A DNA stretch of 9,034 nucleotides, from assembly GCA_039584255.1 (NCBI GenBank), contig JBDGYE010000105.1:1-9034 (forward strand), given 5' to 3'. Each line of letters starts with the position of its first letter. Within the stretch, counting starts at the first letter, position 1. This stretch comes from JBDGYE01 sp039584255 (GTDB lineage: Bacteria; Gemmatimonadota; Gemmatimonadetes; Palauibacterales; Palauibacteraceae). Positions 6,838 to 9,034 of this stretch are shown here, piece by piece. A program made the translations under genes and the position numbers. A model generated the notes under the pieces. The model was given only the letters and a program-made list of their open reading frames with translations. It was not told the DNA's origin and searched no databases.

Positions 6838-7331
6838 GCGGAGCTGTCCCGTTCGGCCGCGGGTGACTCGCCCTCGGTGGTGGTCTCGCCGTCGGCGGCC
6901 GCCTCCGCGCGTCCGACCTCGGCCTCGGTGCCGTCGACGTCCGCGTCCCTGCGCTCGGCCTCGGGTGCCGGGCTGTCGGCATCCTCCGCCGCGGGTCCGG
7001 GCACCACAGCGGCAGATGCTGCCGCCGCACTCGCGAACGTGGGGATGGGTGGCTGGATCGAGGGCGTGGTCGTGTCGGGAGATGCCGTGTCCGTCGCCGC
7101 AGCCGAGGCTGTTGGGGACGTGGCCGGCGTCGTGGCAGGGGGTGTGGTCTTCTTTTCCTCGCGCTCGGCGATCTCCAGCTCGCGCTGGATCTCGTTCATG
7201 CCGCGTTTGAACTCGCGCATAGCTTTGCCGGCCGAGCGCGCGATCTCCGGCAATCGTCGGGGACCGAAGAAGATCAGCACGATAAGCCCGACGACGAGCA
7301 TCTCCCACATTCCGAAATTGCCGATGCCCAT
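6834..7331 (-). CDS. tatA: Twin-arginine translocase TatA/TatB-family protein with long low-complexity tail
   Basis: A 165-residue pore or receptor subunit of the Tat system, which exports folded, often cofactor-bearing proteins. Residues about 8-21 are the short membrane helix (MWEMLVVGLIVLIF); FFGPRRLPEIARSAGKAMREFKRG (21-44) holds the FGP hinge and the amphipathic helix typical of TatA/E/B. After a charged helix to about residue 61, some 100 residues are Ala/Thr/Pro/Glu-rich and disordered, longer than the tail of most TatA proteins (usually 60-100 aa in total). Glu10 in the membrane helix occurs in TatB and also in many TatA proteins, so the subtype is open. AGGA at 7342-7339 lies 7 bases before the ATG. 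It follows the HNH gene by 13 bp on the same strand and is likely cotranscribed. No tatC is in view. Confidence 0.92.
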   Translation of the reverse strand: MGIGNFGMWEMLVVGLIVLIFFGPRRLPEIARSAGKAMREFKRGMNEIQRELEIAEREEKKTTPPATTPATSPTASAAATDTASPDTTTPSIQPPIPTFASAAAASAAVVPGPAAEDADSPAPEAERRDADVDGTEAEVGRAEAAADGETTTEGESPAAERDSSA

Positions 7332-7338
7332 CTCGTGT

Positions 7339-7342
7339 TCCT
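7339..7342 (-). promoter_or_regulatory. Shine-Dalgarno of the tatA/B-family gene
   Basis: AGGA on the minus strand, 7 bases before the ATG at 7331. It sits between the HNH stop and the tatA/B start, so the gene can initiate translation on its own within a shared transcript. Confidence 0.6.
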
Positions 7343-7344
7343 GG

Positions 7345-7893
7345 TTAGTTGGATAGCGCCCTGAGCGCCTCCTGACCGTAGAACATACCGATATATCGGG
7401 CCTGTGCGGGAGTGATCCGGCGTACGGCCCAGATCAGCTCGACATGGTTCGGCTCGCGAGGCTCCGCGGGCAGCCGAAAACCGCACTCGGCTGGGAGGGC
7501 GTTTCCCTTACGCAGATTGCAGCGGCTGCACGCCGTCACCACGTTCGCCCAGCCGTTGTCACCGCCTCGCGACAGTGGAACCACATGGTCTCGTGTGAGC
7601 GACTCGCGGTAGCCGAGCTGCCGGCGGTGTCGACCGCAGTACTGGCAGGTGTAGCTGTCGCGTGCGAACAGGAAAGTGTTCGTGACCTGTCGCCGGAAGC
7701 GCTTCGGCACGTGGATGAAGCGCACGAGTCGAATGACGACCGGGGCCGGAAGCTCGAGCTTCTCGGAGCGGAAGCGACGGTCCCCATCGACTTCGAGCAC
7801 CTCGGCCTTCTCGTCTATGACAAGCCTGAGCGCCCGGTGAATCGGTATCAGCGTGAGCGGCTCGAACGAAGCATTAAGAGCCAAACAAGCCAT
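7345..7893 (-). CDS. HNH endonuclease family protein
   Basis: A 182-residue protein of the widespread chromosomal HNH family that begins with an LNASFEPL motif. Residues 5-12 (ALNASFEP) and 52-63 (VVIRLVRFIHVP) are the conserved N-terminal features. The HNH core runs from 78 to about 130: RDSYTCQYCG with Cys83 and Cys86, then LTRDHVVPLSRGG with the catalytic-type Asp102-His103, then NVVTACSRCNLRKG with Asn117, Cys122, Cys125 and Asn126. The two CxxC pairs bind a structural zinc, and the His/Asn set binds the catalytic metal in related nucleases. The core is complete. The cellular role of this family is not well established; it is usually a housekeeping neighbour and not part of a restriction system. 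A perfect AGGAGG lies 6 bases before the ATG. tatA/B follows 13 bp downstream. Confidence 0.92.
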   Translation of the reverse strand: MACLALNASFEPLTLIPIHRALRLVIDEKAEVLEVDGDRRFRSEKLELPAPVVIRLVRFIHVPKRFRRQVTNTFLFARDSYTCQYCGRHRRQLGYRESLTRDHVVPLSRGGDNGWANVVTACSRCNLRKGNALPAECGFRLPAEPREPNHVELIWAVRRITPAQARYIGMFYGQEALRALSN

Positions 7894-7899
7894 CCAAAT

Positions 7900-7905
7900 C
7901 CTCCT
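7900..7905 (-). promoter_or_regulatory. Perfect AGGAGG Shine-Dalgarno of the HNH gene
   Basis: AGGAGG on the minus strand, 6 bases before the ATG at 7893. It settles the start codon of the HNH gene. Confidence 0.85.
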
Positions 7906-8020
7906 CGACTTCCTCCCTGATTACCCCAGTCGGGGGAGATGTTGCGCCGTTTCAGCCCGAATTCAAGCAATCTGCGGTGCTCGTTGCAACCCCTCCTCCG
8001 GCCGACTACGCTTGGGTCGA
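7906..8020. promoter_or_regulatory. Divergent intergenic region between HNH gene and priA
   Basis: The space between two diverging genes; both promoters should lie here. I see no convincing -35/-10 pair on either strand. CCCC-AGTC-GGGG at 7924-7935 is a small perfect inverted repeat of no assigned role. Confidence 0.25.
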
Positions 8021-9034
8021 GTGAAGAGAGAGTCGGACCCGTTGCTGTGTAAGGTCGCCATCCCGCGGCCGATGTGGGAGTCGCTCACCTATCGCCTGCC
8101 CCCGGCACTGGCGGAGGTGGCGAGACCGGGTGCGCGTGTGCGCGTGCCACTCGGACGTCGTTCGGTGATCGGATTTATCGATCGCGTGGGCGGCCAGACG
8201 GTGCTACCGGATGTACGCCCGGTTGCGGAGGTGCTTGATCGGCTACCTCTGTTCTCGAACGAGCTCCTATCGCTGTGCCGCTGGGTATCGGACTACTACG
8301 CCGCCCCACTCGGACTCGTGCTCCGAGCCGCTCTTCCACCCGGTCTGGCAAGCGCCGACAGCGCAACTTCACGGAGCGTGAAGACGTGTTCGGGCGCGCT
8401 GTCCGCCAACGCGAGGCGTTCGAGGTGCTGGAGTCGATGGGTGGGCGTTCCGCAGTGGCGCACCTCACTGGCCAGCTCGGTTTCAGCCGCTCCGTGGCGC
8501 AGGGGCTGGTCGAGCGGGGCGTCGCAGAGATCCAGATGGAGCGCGAGCGGCGCGATCCGTTCGTTTCCCTGCCCCTCGAGGTAGAGTCGGTCGAGCGCCC
8601 TCGACCTACAGAGGACCAGGCAGCGGTCATTTCCGGTCTGCTGGCCCAATCCTCGCTCGAGCAGCCTGGAGTCGCTCTGCTGCGAGGCGTGACCGGATCC
8701 GGAAAGACGCTCGTCTACCTGGAGCTGTTGGAGGAGCTGGTAGGAAGGCAGGGTCTCTCGGCAATCGTGCTGGTGCCGGAGATCGCACTTACCCCTCAGA
8801 CGCTGAGCCGTTTTCGCGACCGCTTCGGCGAGCGCGTGGCTGTGCTGCACTCCGGTCTCTCGGCGGGCGAGCGGTTCGACGAATGGCGCGCGTTGAAGGA
8901 GGGAGAGAAGCGGATCGCCATCGGCGCTCGGTCGGCCGTGTTCGCGCCGCTGTCGGACGTAGGTGTGATCATCCTGGATGAGGAACACGAGAGCAGCTAC
9001 AAGCAGTCCGATACGCCCCGCTATCACGCACGCT
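8021..9034 (+). CDS. priA: Primosomal protein N' (PriA helicase), 5' part, with apparent one-base frameshift
   Basis: PriA is a superfamily 2 DNA helicase that reloads the replisome at stalled forks. From the GTG at 8021 the frame reads the N-terminal 3'-end-binding domain: VAIPRPMWESLTYRLPP, GARVRVPLGRRSVIGFI, and LLSLCRWVSDYYAAPLGLVLRAALPPGLA. Near 8345-8352 the match moves to another frame, where KRRQRNFTEREDVFGRAVRQ (from 8350) begins the winged-helix region; this is followed by RPTEDQAAVI, the Walker A motif GVTGSGKT (8686-8709), LVPEIALTPQ and the DEEH box (8977-8988), then ESSYKQSDTPRYHAR at the edge. The old frame stops at 8582-8584. A missing base, for example one A in GCAAG, would restore continuity. 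The zinc-binding and C-terminal helicase parts lie outside the window. No strong Shine-Dalgarno precedes the GTG. Confidence 0.9.
8345..8352 (+). other. priA: Probable single-base deletion (frame break) in priA
   Basis: Up to about 8347 PriA homology is in one plus-strand frame (ALPPGLA); from 8350 it continues in the frame one base back. Both parts are clean matches without a gap in domain order, so one base appears to be missing in CTGGCAAG. The A-run is short, so either a true mutation or a consensus error is possible. Confidence 0.8.

Noticed and set aside
7345..7893. HNH gene as part of a restriction, anti-phage or homing system
   Set aside because: The protein fits the common chromosomal HNH family with LNASFEP and sits between tatA/B and priA. 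There is no methyltransferase, intron or mobile-element signature nearby.
8340..8360. Programmed -1 ribosomal frameshifting in priA
   Set aside because: There is no slippery heptamer or obvious downstream structure, and PriA is not known to use frameshifting. A sequence error or mutation is more likely.
8296..9027. A 243-codon minus-strand open frame at the right edge
   Set aside because: It is antisense to the PriA helicase motifs GVTGSGKT and DEEH, which are unmistakable on the plus strand.

Overview
The window is high-GC bacterial DNA, most likely a metagenome contig. The gene repertoire (PQQ-type quinoprotein dehydrogenase, molybdenum-hydroxylase subunits, a SnoaL/DUF4440 lipoprotein, and an all-beta secreted protein with a GxWxLxxxxPxG-type domain) suggests Gemmatimonadota or a similar soil/sediment lineage. 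This is inference only; no rRNA or other phylogenetic marker is complete enough here to confirm it.

Left part (1-2418, minus strand): the 5' end of a molybdopterin-binding subunit of the xanthine dehydrogenase/CoxL family runs off the left edge. Upstream of it on the same strand is a 691-codon membrane-anchored PQQ dehydrogenase related to glucose dehydrogenase. The CoxL-like gene carries a laboratory artefact: bases 151-179 are the exact complement of the Illumina P5 oligo, followed by six A's, and this gives the peptide FFNDTATTEIYT in the reading frame.

Middle part (2635-4516): on the plus strand, a lipoprotein made of two tandem NTF2-like domains and a small two-helix membrane protein form a likely two-gene unit. 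They face a minus-strand gene for a [2Fe-2S] subunit (CoxS/XdhC-like). The CoxS and CoxL relatives are therefore about 3.7 kb apart, separated by the PQQ enzyme and an opposing gene pair, and no FAD (CoxM) subunit is seen.

Right part (4517-9034): a large exported protein of unknown function (plus) ends convergently with a tatA/B-family gene (minus), sharing stop-codon bases. The tatA/B gene lies 13 bp downstream of an HNH endonuclease gene. Divergent from these is priA, whose 5' part needs a one-base frame correction near 8345-8352 and which runs off the right edge.

I found no RNA gene, CRISPR array, insertion sequence or phage gene. The most consequential observations are two assembly-quality problems (adapter sequence in the CoxL-like gene, frame break in priA). 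The most interesting biology is the internally duplicated lipoprotein and the uncharacterised exported protein. I did not see convincing evidence of a new multi-gene system.
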